Shown here one piece after another: positions 29,158 through 29,485 of a stretch of DNA of 29,485 bases (positions are counted from its first letter, which is position 1; each line of letters opens with the position of its first letter). Origin of the DNA: a virus. Both the position numbers and the translations under genes were made by a program. The stretch is from IMG/VR virus record IMGVR_UViG_3300023442_000017, positions 1 through 29,485 of that record. The stretch is one strand, 5' to 3'. The notes beneath the pieces were generated by a model. The model did not search any database. It was not told the origin of the DNA and saw nothing but the letters and a program-made list of their open reading frames with translations.

Positions 29158-29485
29158 TTACGCGCCTTGGCTTCCGTATATACATCTAGGATCAGTCCAG
29201 CCAAACGAATACCGCTCAGTCGATTTAAACTTCGCGTTCGAGGTATCCATGTCGTTATCCGTAGCAAAACTAGCCTCCTTACGTTGGTACAATATCATGC
29301 CCAAAGGAATGTCCGTTTGCACAAACCAAGCATCCGTATCGGTCATATAATGGTTAATGACAATTTCAGGGATAGATCCCATCGACTTCATGGCATTCAT
29401 ATCATTATCAGCCGTTGCAACTCGCAGGGTTGATCGTAAAATACGCTCTGCTTCAAATTGCAGATCGTTTTTAACAATTAACCGT
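29158..29485 (-). CDS. Major capsid protein, C-terminal part only
   Basis: The frame enters from the right edge; only the last 108 residues are visible. The segment IPEIVINHYMTDTDAWFVQT, then FKSTERYSFGWTDPRCIYGS and the end QGA resemble HK97-fold major capsid ends of phages with conserved 'RYSFGW..R..YGS.GA'. The rest of the protein and any scaffold or portal are outside the window. It is followed on the same strand by the decoration-like gene. Confidence 0.7.
   Translation of the reverse strand, partial: RLIVKNDLQFEAERILRSTLRVATADNDMNAMKSMGSIPEIVINHYMTDTDAWFVQTDIPLGMILYQRKEASFATDNDMDTSNAKFKSTERYSFGWTDPRCIYGSQGA

Overview
This window is about 29.5 kb of an AT-rich temperate tailed-phage genome, most likely a podovirus-like (short-tailed, P22-type morphogenesis) phage of a gammaproteobacterium. 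Evidence: a P22 gp10-like DNA-stabilisation protein with the ERTAEFFYD motif, a gp4-like connector, three long ejection-type proteins, lambdoid nin-region families (DUF1367, DUF1364/HNH-like, RusA-like), a Sipho_Gp157 protein, a DUF3596-type integrase and a tRNA-Ser-like 3' end beside it. The exact host cannot be read from the sequence.

Layout, left to right. 1-2444 (minus): two tail or appendage-type genes; the first runs off the left edge. 2445-2557: intrinsic terminator and possible late promoter downstream of a Q-like antiterminator. 2558-6357 (minus): early replication/nin operon of tightly overlapping genes, from a Cro-like regulator through an O-like replication protein with internal iteron-like repeats to Q. 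6358-6523: divergent immunity control region. 6524-6940 (plus): short repressor. 7318-9586 (plus): early right operon with SSB-like, Gp157-like, several tiny genes and excisionase. 9631-10943 (plus): controlled promoter and integrase. 11248-11474: attP-like region, a tRNA 3' end flanked by paired arm-type repeats. 11463-13732 (minus): moron-like cassette (lipoprotein, secreted protein, M91-like HExxH metallopeptidase). 13855-15308 (plus): membrane/coiled-coil protein, ParB/Srx-fold protein and a small protein, ending at a strong terminator. 15495-16987 (minus): two tiny basic genes, overlapping Rz1/Rz spanins, holin candidates and an M15 endolysin. 16984-29485 (minus): tail fibre, ejection proteins, sulfotransferase-like gene, gp10/gp4-like proteins, small head proteins and the C-terminus of the major capsid protein, which runs off the right edge.

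Late genes lie on both sides of int-attP and all point left. The simplest reading is a circular or permuted viral genome in which Q (2.6 kb) drives one late operon through the left edge, terminase and portal (outside the window), capsid at the right edge and on to lysis at 15.5 kb. It is not a prophage with host DNA beyond the tRNA fragment.

The most striking regulatory signal is a set of five 17-bp sites (GTTAAGC-like, then six variable bases, then GAAC) at the immunity region, the early-right promoter, the int promoter and the divergent moron/ParB promoter. Three of these promoters also share an identical 13-mer, AATCGAATATATC. Together they suggest one repressor-controlled regulon. Also notable are a RusA-like resolvase whose N-terminal and catalytic halves lie in two overlapping frames, and 10-bp iterons inside the O-like gene.
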